64,000 bases of DNA from Paracoccus ravus (GCF_004522175.1 NZ_SDEB01000005.1:62001-126000); one strand, 5' to 3'; positions 1 through 8,848 are shown, counted from the stretch's first letter. A program made the numbers and translations. The notes: generated from the sequence alone by a model not told the origin.

Positions 1-1
1 G

Positions 2-382
2 GCGCTGCGCGAAGTGCTGCCGCATGTCTCGATCCTCGCGATGAACGAAGGCGAAGCCGCACGGACCTTCGCCGCGCTGGGGGACACGCTTCCGGTTCAG
101 GGGCTGCTGGTCACGCGGGGCGCGGAGGGCGCGGAATATCGTGATCTGCTGCGCGGCGAGACGTATCGCCAGCCGGCCTTTCCCGTCACCGCATTGGATA
201 CGACCGGGGCAGGAGACTGTTTCGCCGGTTGGTTCGCCGCCGGCCTCGCCCGGGGCGAGGACGTTTCGACGGCACTGCGCCATGCCGCGGCGGCGAGCGC
301 CCTGCAGGTCAGCAAGCACGGCGCCGGTGACGCCATGCCCGAGCGCGCCGAGGTCCTTCGATTTCTGGGCGAGCAGCCATGA
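2..382 (+). CDS. PfkB-family sugar kinase, C-terminal part
   Basis: The reading frame is open from the first bases of the window, so the gene starts upstream and about 126 codons are visible. It shows the second PfkB signature, DTTGAGDCFAGWF, in which the Asp of GAGD is the catalytic base that activates the sugar hydroxyl. Before it comes NEGEA, typical of ribokinase-like folds. The family phosphorylates sugars or nucleosides with ATP in the cytoplasm. The substrate cannot be told from this half. The next gene starts 40 bp downstream on the same strand. Confidence 0.85.
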   Translation, partial: ALREVLPHVSILAMNEGEAARTFAALGDTLPVQGLLVTRGAEGAEYRDLLRGETYRQPAFPVTALDTTGAGDCFAGWFAAGLARGEDVSTALRHAAAASALQVSKHGAGDAMPERAEVLRFLGEQP

Positions 383-422
383 CCGCTTGCCGCCCCTGCT
401 CCTCATTCCTATCTGAAAGCGC

Positions 423-1220
423 ATGAAACTTTCATTCCTGAACCGCCCACCCCGCGTCGCCGTTATCCGCCTACAGGGGGTCATCGGCGCAGGCGCGCGT
501 GGCGCGAGCCTGTCGGATGCCGCTTTGGCCGCGCTGTTCGAACGCGCCTTCAAGCGCCGCAAGCCCGCCGCCGTCGCGCTGGTCATCAACTCGCCGGGCG
601 GCTCTCCGGTGCAATCCAGCCTCATCGGCGCGCGGATCCGCCGCCTTGCCGAGGAACAGAAAGTCCCGGTTCACGCCTTTGTCGAGGATGTCGCCGCCTC
701 AGGCGGCTATTGGCTGGCCTCGAGCGCGGATTTCATCTGGGCGGATGACAGTTCGGTCCTGGGATCGATCGGCGTGATTTCGGCCGGATTCGGGTTTGCC
801 GAACTCATTGCCCGGCACGGCATCGAGCGCCGCGTCCATACGGCCGGACAGTCGAAATCCATGCTCGACCCATTCCGCCCCGAAAAGCCCGAGGATGTCG
901 AACGTCTGAACCGGTTGCTGCTGCCGATCCACGCGGCCTTCAAAGAGCAGGTCCTGGCCCGCCGAAAGGACCGGCTGGCCGAAGGGCGCGACCTCTTCAA
1001 CGGCGAGATCTGGACCGGCCGCGAGGCGGTGGAACTGGGCCTGGCCGACGGCATCGCACATCTCGTGCCCAAGATGCGCGAGCTTTACGGCAGCAAGGTC
1101 CGCTTCCTGACTTATGGCCAGCGCAAGCCCCTGCTGCAGCGCTTTGGCCTATCCGCCGAGGATGCGATCGGCATGATCGAAGAGCGCGCGGCATTCGCGC
1201 AATTTCAGGCGAGGGGCTGA
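423..1220 (+). CDS. S49 family (SppA-like) signal peptide peptidase
   Basis: A 265-residue protein with the S49 fold. NSPGG (about 56-60) forms the oxyanion region, Ser93 in ASGGYWLAS is the likely nucleophile, and Lys145 in GQSKSMLDPF is the likely base. The Ser-Lys spacing of 52 residues equals that of the short Bacillus-type SppA. It lacks the second S49 domain of E. coli SppA and has no clear N-terminal membrane anchor, so it may act from the cytoplasmic side of the membrane. The family degrades leftover signal peptides and some membrane proteins. Its stop codon overlaps the start of the next small gene (TGATG), which implies coupled translation. Confidence 0.88.
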   Translation: MKLSFLNRPPRVAVIRLQGVIGAGARGASLSDAALAALFERAFKRRKPAAVALVINSPGGSPVQSSLIGARIRRLAEEQKVPVHAFVEDVAASGGYWLASSADFIWADDSSVLGSIGVISAGFGFAELIARHGIERRVHTAGQSKSMLDPFRPEKPEDVERLNRLLLPIHAAFKEQVLARRKDRLAEGRDLFNGEIWTGREAVELGLADGIAHLVPKMRELYGSKVRFLTYGQRKPLLQRFGLSAEDAIGMIEERAAFAQFQARG

Positions 1221-1330
1221 TGATCAAAACGGTTCTTCTTTGCCTGCTCATCATCATCGCGCTGGCACTGGCCGCCGGCCCGGGGGTGCGCCGAATCATC
1301 GCCCGCCTGTTGGGCATCCCGCGCCGATGA
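1220..1330 (+). CDS. Small single-span membrane protein, 36 aa
   Basis: This short frame starts with ATG overlapping the stop of the S49 peptidase and ends with TGA overlapping the ATG of the next SDR gene (ATGA). Residues 5-19 are almost purely Leu/Ile/Ala, enough for one membrane span, followed by a basic tail with several Arg. The overlaps at both ends argue that it is translated. It may be an anchor or partner for the peptidase, but that is inference from position only. I do not recognise the family. Confidence 0.55.
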   Translation: MIKTVLLCLLIIIALALAAGPGVRRIIARLLGIPRR

Positions 1331-2073
1331 CGGCTTTGGTCACCGGGGCATCCCACCGGATCGGGCGCGCGCTCGCGCTCGAACTGGCCAAAGAGGGGCA
1401 TGACGTCGCCATTCACTATCACGTCTCCGAGGGTGCCGCCGAGGACACGGCCTCTGCCGCGCGGGCGCTCGGGGTGCGTGCCGAAACCTTTCGCGCCGAT
1501 CTTCTGGACCTCGACCAGGTCGAGGGCTTGATCCCGCGGATCGGCGAAGAGATGGGTCCGCTGACCGTTCTGGTGAATAATGCATCGATCTTTGAACCGG
1601 ATACGATCCGCGACGCCACCCGCGAAAGCTGGGACCGCCATATCGGTTCCAATCTGCGTGCGCCGCTGATCCTGATCCAGGCCTTTGCGGCGCAACTGCT
1701 GCCCGGGATGCGGGGACAGGTCATCAATCTGATCGACCAAAGGGTCCGAAAGCCCACCCCGCAATTCATGACCTATTCGCTGGCCAAGGCCGGATTATGG
1801 TGGCTGACCCGGACCACGGCCCAGGCTCTGGCCCCCGCCATCCGCGTCAACGCGATCGGACCCGGCCCGACCTTGCAAGGCAGCCGCCAGACGCCGGGTG
1901 ATTTCGCCCGGCAGCAGGCCTCGACCTTGCTCGAGAATGGCGCATCGCCCCAGGACATCCGCGCGGCGCTGAGCTATCTTCTGCGGGCCGAGTCGGTCAC
2001 CGGCCAGTTGATCTGCGTCGATGGCGGCCAGCATCTGGCCTGGCAGACACCCGATATCGGGCTGGCAGAGTAA
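1327..2073 (+). CDS. SDR oxidoreductase, pteridine-reductase/FolM-like
   Basis: A 248-residue short-chain dehydrogenase. TGASHRIG (6-13) binds the nucleotide, NNAS lies near 84-87, and Tyr150-x3-Lys154 sits in YSLAK. At the usual catalytic Ser position there is Asp137 (NLIDQ), 13 residues before the Tyr. Asp in that place with the same spacing is characteristic of pteridine reductase PTR1 and dihydromonapterin reductase FolM. The likely role is therefore NADPH-dependent reduction of a dihydropteridine. I chose the ATG at 1327 because it gives the canonical N-terminus and an ATGA overlap with the upstream gene. A GC-poor 304-bp gap follows. Confidence 0.8.
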   Translation: MTALVTGASHRIGRALALELAKEGHDVAIHYHVSEGAAEDTASAARALGVRAETFRADLLDLDQVEGLIPRIGEEMGPLTVLVNNASIFEPDTIRDATRESWDRHIGSNLRAPLILIQAFAAQLLPGMRGQVINLIDQRVRKPTPQFMTYSLAKAGLWWLTRTTAQALAPAIRVNAIGPGPTLQGSRQTPGDFARQQASTLLENGASPQDIRAALSYLLRAESVTGQLICVDGGQHLAWQTPDIGLAE

Positions 2074-2377
2074 GGAACGCGGGTTTTCGGGCGCGACAAG
2101 TTGTCCACCTTTTCCATGCCCGTCGCAATAAGTTCACGATTCTGCCAGCAAATTCATGTAATTGTTGCGCTGATAAAAAATATCTAGAAAAAATAACGCG
2201 TTACAAAACTGCGTAAAATTTGCGCAAGTCGAGGAATCCCCAAGAAACGCTTGCTCAACACAGCTTCCCCCCAAGGTCGCCCACAGAGTTATCCACATAT
2301 TCCGTGGACAGGATTCTGCTTGAAATTAACCCGATGAACTTGCAGCCGCGCATGGGAATCATTTCATTTGACAGGCC
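2074..2377. promoter_or_regulatory. AT-rich intergenic region with DnaA box and clustered GANTC sites
   Basis: There is no gene in this 304-bp gap. A clearly AT-rich core lies at about 2150-2222. A perfect DnaA box TTATCCACA lies at 2289-2297, and a degenerate one (TTGTCCACC) at 2101-2109. GANTC, the CcrM methylation site of alphaproteobacteria, occurs at 2138, 2234, 2312, 2356 and 2384, five times in about 250 bp against roughly one expected. It must hold the uvrC promoter. The DnaA/GANTC combination points to cell-cycle or replication control, or an origin-like element. Confidence 0.5.
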
Positions 2378-4249
2378 ATGACTGATTCCATCTCTCCCGA
2401 ATTGCCCGCCAAGACCGGGCAGCCGCTGATCCAAGACTATCTTCGCACGCTTGACGCCTCGCCGGGGGTCTATCGGATGCTCGATGCCCAGGGCGCGGTG
2501 CTCTATGTCGGCAAGGCCCGCAACCTCAGGGCGCGGGTCTCGAACTATGCCCGCGGCACGGGTCATTCGGCGCGGATCGCGCGGATGATCCGCGAAACCT
2601 GCGCGATGATGTTCCTGACGACCCGGACCGAGACCGAGGCTCTGCTTCTGGAGCAGAACCTGATCAAGCAGCTCAAGCCCCGCTACAACGTGCTCTTGCG
2701 CGACGACAAGAGCTTTCCGAACATCCTTGTCGCCAAGTCCCATCCCTTCGCCCAGATCAAGAAGCACCGCGGCGCGAAATCGGAAAAGGGCGACTATTAC
2801 GGCCCCTTTGCCAGCGCCGGAGCGGTGAACCGAACGCTGAATCAGTTGCAGCGCGTCTTTCTGCTGCGCAGCTGCACCGACGCGACATTCACCAGCCGGA
2901 CCCGGCCCTGTCTGCTTTACCAGATCAAGCGCTGTTCGGCCCCCTGCACGGGGCGGATCGGGCTAGAGGATTACAGCGCGCTGGTGGCGGATGCCGAACT
3001 GTTCCTGCGCGGCAAGTCCACCCGCATTCAGGTCGATCTGGCCCGCGAGATGGCCGTGGCGGCCGAGGCCATGGAATACGAACGCGCCGCCGCGCTGCGC
3101 GACCGCATCAAGGCCCTGACCGCCGTGCAATCGGTTCAGGCGATCAACCCGCGCGGCGTCGCCGAGGCGGATGTCATCGCGCTGCATCTCGAGGGCGGAC
3201 AAGCCTGCGTGCAGGTCTTTTTCATCCGCGGCAATCAAAGCTGGGGCAATCGCGACTTCTATCCCAAGCTCAACGGCGTCGAATCCGCCGATGAGGTGAT
3301 GCAGGCCTTTCTGGCGCAATTCTATGACGGCAAGATCCCGCCCCGGATGATCCTTTTGTCACATGGCATCGAGGATCCGGATCTGATGGCCGAGGCGCTG
3401 TCGGAAAAGGCCGGACGCAAGGTGGTTCTGGGCGTCCCTCAGCGCGGCGAAAAGGCGGAACTGGTGGAAAACGCCCTGCGCAATGCGCGCGAAAGCCTGG
3501 CCCGGCGCATGTCGGAAACTGCGGCTCAGGCGCGGCTTCTGGAGGGTCTGGCCGATGCCTTCGACCTGCCCGCCATCCCGCAGCGCATCGAGATCTATGA
3601 CAACAGTCACATCCAGGGCACGAATGCCGTGGGCGGCATGGTCGTCGCCGGCCCCGAGGGCTGGATCAAGAGCCAGTATCGCAAGTTCAACATCAAGGGC
3701 ACGGAGATCACCCCCGGCGACGATTTCGGCATGATGAAAGAGGTGCTGACCCGCCGCTTCACCCGCCTGCTGAAAGAGGATCCCGACCGCCAGAGCGATG
3801 CCTGGCCGGACTTGCTGCTCATCGACGGCGGCGCGGGTCAGGTTTCGGCAGTGCATGAGATTATGGCCGAGATGGGGGTCGAGGATATCCCCATGGTCGG
3901 CGTCGCCAAGGGCGAGGATCGCGACCATGGCAAAGAGGAGTTCCACCGTCCCGGCCAGCGCCCCTTTGCCCTGCGGATGAACGATCCGGTGCTGTATTTC
4001 GTCCAGCGCCTGCGCGACGAGGCGCATCGCTGGGCCATCGGCACGCATCGCGCAAAACGCGCCAAGGCCACGATGGCCAATCCGCTGGACGAAATCGCCG
4101 GTGTCGGCGCATCGCGCAAACGCGCCCTGCTCGCGCATTTCGGCAGCGCCAAAGCGGTCAGCCGCGCCGGCCTTGCCGATCTGGTCGCGGTCGAGGGCAT
4201 CAGTGCGGCGCTGGCCCAAAAGATCCTCGACCATTTCCAGAAGGGCTAG
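2378..4249 (+). CDS. uvrC: Excinuclease ABC subunit C
   Basis: A full-length 623-residue UvrC, the dual-incision nuclease of nucleotide excision repair, which acts on UvrB-marked DNA. The GIY-YIG domain is at about 29-106 (GVY, LYVGKA) and makes the 3' cut. Cysteines 166, 178, 186 and 190 have the same 12/8/4 spacing as the iron-sulfur cysteines of E. coli UvrC. A UVR motif for UvrB contact lies near 214-248, the RNase H-like 5' nuclease at about 390-560 ([15 protein letters not shown]), and helix-hairpin-helix motifs at the end. The ATG follows a 304-bp regulatory gap. zinT converges on its end with 13 bp between. Confidence 0.97.
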   Translation: MTDSISPELPAKTGQPLIQDYLRTLDASPGVYRMLDAQGAVLYVGKARNLRARVSNYARGTGHSARIARMIRETCAMMFLTTRTETEALLLEQNLIKQLKPRYNVLLRDDKSFPNILVAKSHPFAQIKKHRGAKSEKGDYYGPFASAGAVNRTLNQLQRVFLLRSCTDATFTSRTRPCLLYQIKRCSAPCTGRIGLEDYSALVADAELFLRGKSTRIQVDLAREMAVAAEAMEYERAAALRDRIKALTAVQSVQAINPRGVAEADVIALHLEGGQACVQVFFIRGNQSWGNRDFYPKLNGVESADEVMQAFLAQFYDGKIPPRMILLSHGIEDPDLMAEALSEKAGRKVVLGVPQRGEKAELVENALRNARESLARRMSETAAQARLLEGLADAFDLPAIPQRIEIYDNSHIQGTNAVGGMVVAGPEGWIKSQYRKFNIKGTEITPGDDFGMMKEVLTRRFTRLLKEDPDRQSDAWPDLLLIDGGAGQVSAVHEIMAEMGVEDIPMVGVAKGEDRDHGKEEFHRPGQRPFALRMNDPVLYFVQRLRDEAHRWAIGTHRAKRAKATMANPLDEIAGVGASRKRALLAHFGSAKAVSRAGLADLVAVEGISAALAQKILDHFQKG

Positions 4250-4262
4250 GGCAGCACCGCCC

Positions 4263-4937
4263 TCAGTGGGCAAGCATCTCCTCGAGGATCTCGCCCCCGC
4301 TCAAGACACTGGGGTAATAGGTCGGCCAATTGGTGACCTCGTCGAGCAGCCGGGCACGGTCATCGCCCCAATAGAGGTGAAAATGCCCGGCATCCGTGGG
4401 CGCAATCGCATGATCGCTGAACTGGATATAGGCCGGGGCCTCGCTGTCTCCCGAGGCTTTGCGGAAAATGTAGCGCACGCCCCGATTGCCCGCCTTATAG
4501 GTCAGGATCTCGTGCCCATCATCGACGTAATGCCCGGAGAGCGCCCCGCCGTCGCGGTAAAATGTCACCCGGCCCTCCTTGATCACGATGCGTTCGACGT
4601 CGGTTCGATAGCCGATCTCGTAATATTCGGCATATTGCTCGGCTGTTTTCTCGCCCTTCTTGGCCTTATGCGCCATGACCGGAGCAAGCGTTCCATCCTT
4701 CAGCAAGGGATAGACCGATTGCCAGTCCCCCTCCCAATCCGTCAGTTCGCGACTCTGGACCTGTGCCTCATCGAAATGACCCCGGTAAACCGCATCCTGC
4801 CCATGCTGATGGTCGTGCTCATGCGCGTGGCTGTGCTCATGCCCGTGATCCGTGCTATGGGCGATGCCCTGCCCCGCCGCCAAGACCGTGCCGCTCAGGA
4901 AAGCCGCGCCCAGGATTGCGGTCATCTTGCCTGCCAT
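4263..4937 (-). CDS. zinT: ZinT/YodA periplasmic zinc-binding protein
   Basis: A 224-residue secreted protein. A signal peptide covers about 1-26, then a His/Asp/Glu-rich tract at 27-47 (HGHEHSHAHEHDH) serves for metal capture, followed by a lipocalin-like ZinT domain that includes the conserved HAIAPTDAGHFHLYWGDD segment with zinc-ligand histidines. ZinT hands zinc to the ZnuABC importer when zinc is scarce. The gene stands alone, convergent with uvrC. A perfect inverted repeat 17 bp ahead of its start is a good Zur operator candidate. The His-rich N-terminal extension is not in E. coli ZinT, but such tracts are common in alphaproteobacterial zinc proteins. Confidence 0.92.
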   Translation of the reverse strand: MAGKMTAILGAAFLSGTVLAAGQGIAHSTDHGHEHSHAHEHDHQHGQDAVYRGHFDEAQVQSRELTDWEGDWQSVYPLLKDGTLAPVMAHKAKKGEKTAEQYAEYYEIGYRTDVERIVIKEGRVTFYRDGGALSGHYVDDGHEILTYKAGNRGVRYIFRKASGDSEAPAYIQFSDHAIAPTDAGHFHLYWGDDRARLLDEVTNWPTYYPSVLSGGEILEEMLAH

Positions 4938-4953
4938 TTCTCATCTCCAGTTT

Positions 4954-4968
4954 TGTAATGTTATTACA
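4954..4968. promoter_or_regulatory. Candidate Zur operator upstream of zinT
   Basis: TGTAAT and ATTACA form a perfect inverted repeat around three central bases, in an AT-rich patch 17 bp upstream of the zinT start codon. Zur operators are palindromes of this general build and zinT is a standard Zur target. It also lies 96 bp upstream of the divergent pgsA start. Binding is inferred. Confidence 0.6.
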
Positions 4969-5063
4969 TCACCATCCCTTAAGCGGTGGCTCATGGGATG
5001 ACAAGGCCGTTCCTGCGGCCGCGCCCCCTTCCCCCCGCCCGAACAAGCGCCTAGATTGCGCGC

Positions 5064-5693
5064 ATGCGCTGGACCTTGCCCAATCTTCTGACCGTTCTGC
5101 GACTTGCGGCCGCGCCGCTGGTACCGCTGATGTTTCTGTTCCTCAGCCGGCCCTTCGCGGATTTCGCGGCGCTGGTGCTGTTTCTCGTCGCGGCCATCAC
5201 CGACTGGTTCGACGGCTACCTTGCCCGAGCCTGGAGCCAGGAAAGCCGATTCGGCGCGGCCATGGATCCGATCGCCGACAAGGCGATGGTCATTATCGCC
5301 GTCGTGGTCATCACCGGCTATTCGGGGATGAATCCCTGGCTGATCCTGCCCTCGACCGTGATCCTCTTTCGCGAGGTCTTCGTCTCGGGGCTGCGCGAAT
5401 TCCTCGGCGACAAGGCCAAGCTTCTGAAGGTCACCAAGCTTGCCAAGTGGAAAACCACCGCGCAGATGACCGCGATTTCCGTGCTGTTCCTGGGAACCGG
5501 GCTCAATTACATCGACGTCGGCCAGCCCCCGCGCGTGGGCGAGACCAGCCTGCCCTGGTCCGACAAATGGTCCGACCTTGCCACGCAATGCGGCCTCTTG
5601 CTGATCTGGATCGCCGCCGTGCTGACCGCGATCACCGGCTGGGATTACTTCGACAAGGCCCGCCCCTTCCTCAGGGATCCCGATGGTCATTGA
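5064..5693 (+). CDS. pgsA: CDP-diacylglycerol--glycerol-3-phosphate 3-phosphatidyltransferase
   Basis: A 209-residue integral membrane enzyme that makes phosphatidylglycerol phosphate, the first step to phosphatidylglycerol and cardiolipin. The CDP-alcohol phosphotransferase motif is complete: Asp47, Asp50-Gly51, Ala54-Arg55, Gly64, Asp68 and Asp72. Hydrophobic spans precede and follow it. It starts a four-gene run with moaD and moaE. Its last 11 bp overlap moaD, so the three genes are almost certainly one operon, a common arrangement in Rhodobacterales. Confidence 0.95.
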   Translation: MRWTLPNLLTVLRLAAAPLVPLMFLFLSRPFADFAALVLFLVAAITDWFDGYLARAWSQESRFGAAMDPIADKAMVIIAVVVITGYSGMNPWLILPSTVILFREVFVSGLREFLGDKAKLLKVTKLAKWKTTAQMTAISVLFLGTGLNYIDVGQPPRVGETSLPWSDKWSDLATQCGLLLIWIAAVLTAITGWDYFDKARPFLRDPDGH

Positions 5694-5934
5694 CGTGCTC
5701 TATTTCGCCTGGTTGCGCGAGCGCATCGGCCATCCCCGCGAGCGGATCGAGACCGAGGCCGTGACCGTGCGCGATCTCGTGGCCCAGCTCGCGGCCATGG
5801 ATGACTGGCACGCGAGCGCGCTTTCGGACCTGAAGGCGGTGCGCGTCGCCGTCGATCAGGAACTGACCGATCTGGACGCGCCGCTGGCGGGCGCGCGCGA
5901 AATTGCCTTCTTTCCGCCGATGACCGGGGGCTGA
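5683..5934 (+). CDS. moaD: Molybdopterin synthase sulfur carrier subunit
   Basis: An 83-residue ubiquitin-like protein ending in the obligatory Gly-Gly (FPPMTGG). Its C-terminal carboxylate becomes a thiocarboxylate and donates sulfur to cyclic pyranopterin monophosphate in molybdenum cofactor synthesis. The start lies inside the end of pgsA in another frame, and moaE begins 1 bp after its stop, so the pair is translated together. Length and tail fit the family. Confidence 0.95.
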   Translation: MVIDVLYFAWLRERIGHPRERIETEAVTVRDLVAQLAAMDDWHASALSDLKAVRVAVDQELTDLDAPLAGAREIAFFPPMTGG

Positions 5935-5935
5935 G

Positions 5936-6370
5936 ATGCCTGCGCGCCTGCAAGCAGAAGCCTTCGACCTTGCCACCGAGTTGCAGGGATTCGGCAGCGG
6001 TGCGGGCGCGGTGGTGACCTTCTCGGGACTGGTCCGGGGTGAGGATGGCCGCCTGACCGGGCTCGAAATCGAGCATTATCCCGGCATGACCGAAAAGGCG
6101 CTCGAGAGCTATGGCCTCGAGGCCGCCCGCCGTTTCCACCTGAGCGACTGGATGATCATCCATCGCCACGGCCGGCTTGAGGTAGGCGAGACGATCATGA
6201 TGGTCGCCACCGCCGCCCGGCATCGCGCCGCGGCCTTCGAGGGTGCCGAATTCCTGATGGATTGGCTGAAATCCCGCGCGCCTTTCTGGAAGCGCGAAAT
6301 CACCGCCGATGGCCCCGGCCAATGGGTCGAGGCCAAGGATACCGACGAGGACGCCCTGTCCCGCTGGTGA
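5936..6370 (+). CDS. moaE: Molybdopterin synthase catalytic subunit
   Basis: A 144-residue MoaE, partner of MoaD. It forms the active-site pocket that takes two sulfurs from MoaD thiocarboxylate to build the dithiolene of molybdopterin. FSGLVRG (residues near 30), the LEIEHYPGM segment, HRHGRLEVGE, and APFWKRE near the C-terminus (which carries the conserved catalytic Lys) are recognisable. It directly follows moaD. A separate promoter precedes the next gene, accA. Confidence 0.95.
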   Translation: MPARLQAEAFDLATELQGFGSGAGAVVTFSGLVRGEDGRLTGLEIEHYPGMTEKALESYGLEAARRFHLSDWMIIHRHGRLEVGETIMMVATAARHRAAAFEGAEFLMDWLKSRAPFWKREITADGPGQWVEAKDTDEDALSRW

Positions 6371-6378
6371 GGCGCAAG

Positions 6379-6407
6379 TTGCATTCCGTCGGCTGGACGA
6401 TCATATA
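6379..6407 (+). promoter_or_regulatory. Candidate sigma-70 promoter for accA
   Basis: TTGCAT at 6379-6384 and CATATA at 6402-6407 are separated by 17 bp, in the only AT-leaning patch between moaE and accA. Transcription would start near 6414, leaving a leader of about 32 nt before the accA ATG. Confidence 0.55.
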
Positions 6408-6445
6408 GGGCGCGAACCCGACCGGATGACGACGCGGAGCCCTGA

Positions 6446-7402
6446 ATGACCTATCTCGAGTTCGAAAAGCCTCTTGCCGACCTGGAAGGCAAGGCCGAGG
6501 AACTGCGCGTGCTTGCCCGCAAGGGCGAAGGTGTGGACCTTGAAAAAGAGGCGGCGGCACTCGACAAGAAGGCCGAGGACATGCTGCGCGACCTCTACAA
6601 GCAGCTTGATCCCTGGCGCAAGACGCAGGTCGCCCGCCATCCCGAGCGCCCACATTGCCGCGACTATATCGCCGCCTTGTTCAGCGAATATACCCCGCTC
6701 GCCGGCGACCGCGCCTTTGGCGAGGATCATGCCGTCATGGGCGGCCTTGCCCGCTTCCGTGACGCGCCCTGCGTGGTGATCGGCCATGAAAAGGGCAATG
6801 ACACCAAGTCGCGCCTGACCCACAATTTCGGCATGGCCCGCCCCGAGGGCTATCGCAAGGCGATCCGCCTGATGGATATCGCCGACCGCTTCCGCCTGCC
6901 GGTGATCTCGCTCGTCGACACCCCCGGCGCCTATCCGGGCAAGGGCGCCGAGGAACGCGGCCAGTCCGAGGCGATTGCCCGCTCGACCGAGAAATGCCTT
7001 CAGATCGGCGTGCCGCTGGTCTCGGTGGTGATCGGCGAGGGTGGCTCGGGCGGCGCGGTCGCATTCGCCACCGCGAACCGCATCGCCATGCTCGAACATT
7101 CGATCTATTCGGTGATCTCGCCCGAAGGCTGCGCCTCGATTCTGTGGAAGGATGCCGAGAAGATGCGCGAGGCCGCGCATGCGCTGAAGCTGACCGCGCA
7201 GGACCTGAAGAAACTCGACGTGATCGACCGCATCATCCCCGAGCCGATGGGCGGCGCACAGCGCGCCCCTGCCGAGGCCATTGCCGCCGTCGGCAATGCC
7301 ATCGCCGAGATGCTGGCCGAGTTCGAGGGCAAGAAGCCCGCCGAGATCATCAAAGATCGTCGCCAGAAATTCCTGAACATGGGCTCGAAGGCGCTGGCCT
7401 GA
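6446..7402 (+). CDS. accA: Acetyl-CoA carboxylase carboxyltransferase subunit alpha
   Basis: A 318-residue AccA of normal length. With AccD it forms the carboxyltransferase that moves the carboxyl group from biotin to acetyl-CoA, giving malonyl-CoA for fatty acid synthesis. The crotonase-fold core shows [16 protein letters not shown] and [16 protein letters not shown]. An N-terminal coiled-coil-like stretch (about 1-50) precedes it, as in E. coli. It is transcribed alone, from its own promoter to a strong hairpin just after the stop. Confidence 0.97.
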   Translation: MTYLEFEKPLADLEGKAEELRVLARKGEGVDLEKEAAALDKKAEDMLRDLYKQLDPWRKTQVARHPERPHCRDYIAALFSEYTPLAGDRAFGEDHAVMGGLARFRDAPCVVIGHEKGNDTKSRLTHNFGMARPEGYRKAIRLMDIADRFRLPVISLVDTPGAYPGKGAEERGQSEAIARSTEKCLQIGVPLVSVVIGEGGSGGAVAFATANRIAMLEHSIYSVISPEGCASILWKDAEKMREAAHALKLTAQDLKKLDVIDRIIPEPMGGAQRAPAEAIAAVGNAIAEMLAEFEGKKPAEIIKDRRQKFLNMGSKALA

Positions 7403-7424
7403 TCACCCGCCCCATCGACATGAA

Positions 7425-7460
7425 GAGGTCCGGCCCTTGGGTCGGACCTTCTCGTTTCTT
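7425..7460. terminator. Hairpin between convergent accA and aminotransferase genes
   Basis: AGGTCCG (7426-7432) pairs with CGGACCT (7443-7449), and the stem can extend by three further pairs. A run rich in T (TCTCGTTTCTT) follows on the plus strand. It lies between two convergent genes and could end both transcripts. Confidence 0.7.
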
Positions 7461-8728
7461 CAGCCACGCGCGGCGCGAATCGCATCCTCAAGAATGGTCA
7501 GCGCCTCGTCGAAATGCGCGTCCGGGATGGTCAGCGGCGCGAGGAAACGGATCACATTGCCGTAGACCCCGCAGGTCAGCAGGATCAGGTGGCGCGACAA
7601 GGCCTCTTCGCGGACCCGGTTGGCCATTTCGGGATTGGGCCTGTCGCTGCCCGCGACATAGAATTCGACCGCGTTCATGAAGCCGGGGCCGCGAATATCG
7701 ACGATCTCAGGAACATCGTCGCGCAGGCCGGCAAGGCGCTGCTTCAGGCGCTGACCAAGGCGCGTCGCGCGCTCGCAAAGCCCCTCATCGGCGATCACAT
7801 CCAGCACGGCATGAGCGGCAGCGACGGCCAGCGGGTTCCCGGCATAGGTGCCGCCCAAGCCGCCCGGCGCGGGGCTGTCCATGACCTCGGCGCGCCCCGT
7901 GACCGCGCTGATCGGCAGACCGCCGCCCAAGCCTTTAGCCATGGTGGTCAGATCGGCGGCGACGCCGTGATGCTCCATCGCGAAAAGCTTGCCGGTGCGG
8001 GCGAAACCGGTCTGGACCTCATCGGCGATCAGCAGGATCGAATATTGGTCACAAATCTCGCGTAGACGCTGGATGAACCCTGTCGGGGCCTCGTAGAAGC
8101 CGCCCTCGCCCTGCACCGGCTCGATAATGATCGCAGCGACACGGGCCGGGTCGATATCGGCCTTGAAGAGCCGATCCAGCGCGGACAATGCCTCGGCCTG
8201 CGAGACCCCATGCAACTCGTTCGGGAAAGGCAGGTGCCAGACATCGTTCATCATCGGCCCGAAACCCGCCTTATAGGGCTGGACCTTGCCGGTCAGGGTC
8301 ATGCCCATGAAGGTCCGACCATGGAAGGCCCCCGAGAAGGCCACGACCCCGGCGCGCCCGGTGTAATGCCGCGCAATCTTGATGGCGTTTTCGACCGCCT
8401 CGGCCCCGGTCGTGTAAAAGGCTGTTTTTTTCGGCCCGTCGCCCGGCACGGCGGCGTTCAGACGCTCGGCCAATGCCACGTAGTTTTCGTAAGGCACGAC
8501 CTGATGGCAGGTATGGGTGAAACGGTCGAGCTGCGCCTTGACTGCTTCGATCACGCGAGGATGACGATGCCCGGTATTCACCACGGCGATGCCAGCGGCG
8601 AAGTCGATATAGCGATTGCCGTCCTTGTCCCAGATCTCGGCATTCTCGGCACGTTCGGCATAAATCTGCGTCGTCATGCCGACCCCGCGTGAGATAGCAG
8701 CGTTCTTGCGGTCCGTCAGGCTGGTCAT
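7460..8728 (-). CDS. gabT: Class III aminotransferase, 4-aminobutyrate type
   Basis: A 422-residue PLP enzyme close in length to E. coli GabT. Landmarks are TTGAEAVENAIK (phosphate-binding region), Asp236 in LIADEVQTGF against the PLP ring nitrogen, and the Schiff-base Lys265 in MAKGLGGGLPI. It would move the amino group from 4-aminobutyrate to 2-oxoglutarate. A 5-aminovalerate or related substrate cannot be excluded. I start at the second Met because AGGGAG sits at ribosome-binding distance before it; the first Met would be within that site. It stands alone, divergent from the rhomboid gene. Confidence 0.85.
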   Translation of the reverse strand: MTSLTDRKNAAISRGVGMTTQIYAERAENAEIWDKDGNRYIDFAAGIAVVNTGHRHPRVIEAVKAQLDRFTHTCHQVVPYENYVALAERLNAAVPGDGPKKTAFYTTGAEAVENAIKIARHYTGRAGVVAFSGAFHGRTFMGMTLTGKVQPYKAGFGPMMNDVWHLPFPNELHGVSQAEALSALDRLFKADIDPARVAAIIIEPVQGEGGFYEAPTGFIQRLREICDQYSILLIADEVQTGFARTGKLFAMEHHGVAADLTTMAKGLGGGLPISAVTGRAEVMDSPAPGGLGGTYAGNPLAVAAAHAVLDVIADEGLCERATRLGQRLKQRLAGLRDDVPEIVDIRGPGFMNAVEFYVAGSDRPNPEMANRVREEALSRHLILLTCGVYGNVIRFLAPLTIPDAHFDEALTILEDAIRAARG

Positions 8729-8848
8729 GGCGCTCTCCCTCATGGAATCGGGGCGATGCTACAAGGGCTCTTCGCGCCGGAACAGGCCCGCTTGCACGGC
8801 GCGGCCCCTTGCGTCACCTTGAGGCATGACCAGCGAAGGGCCGCCTCG

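Noticed and set aside
3359..4273. A 304-codon minus-strand frame opposite uvrC
   Set aside because: Antisense shadow; composition rich in Gln/Gly/His/Asp runs typical of reverse-strand frames, with no recognisable motif.
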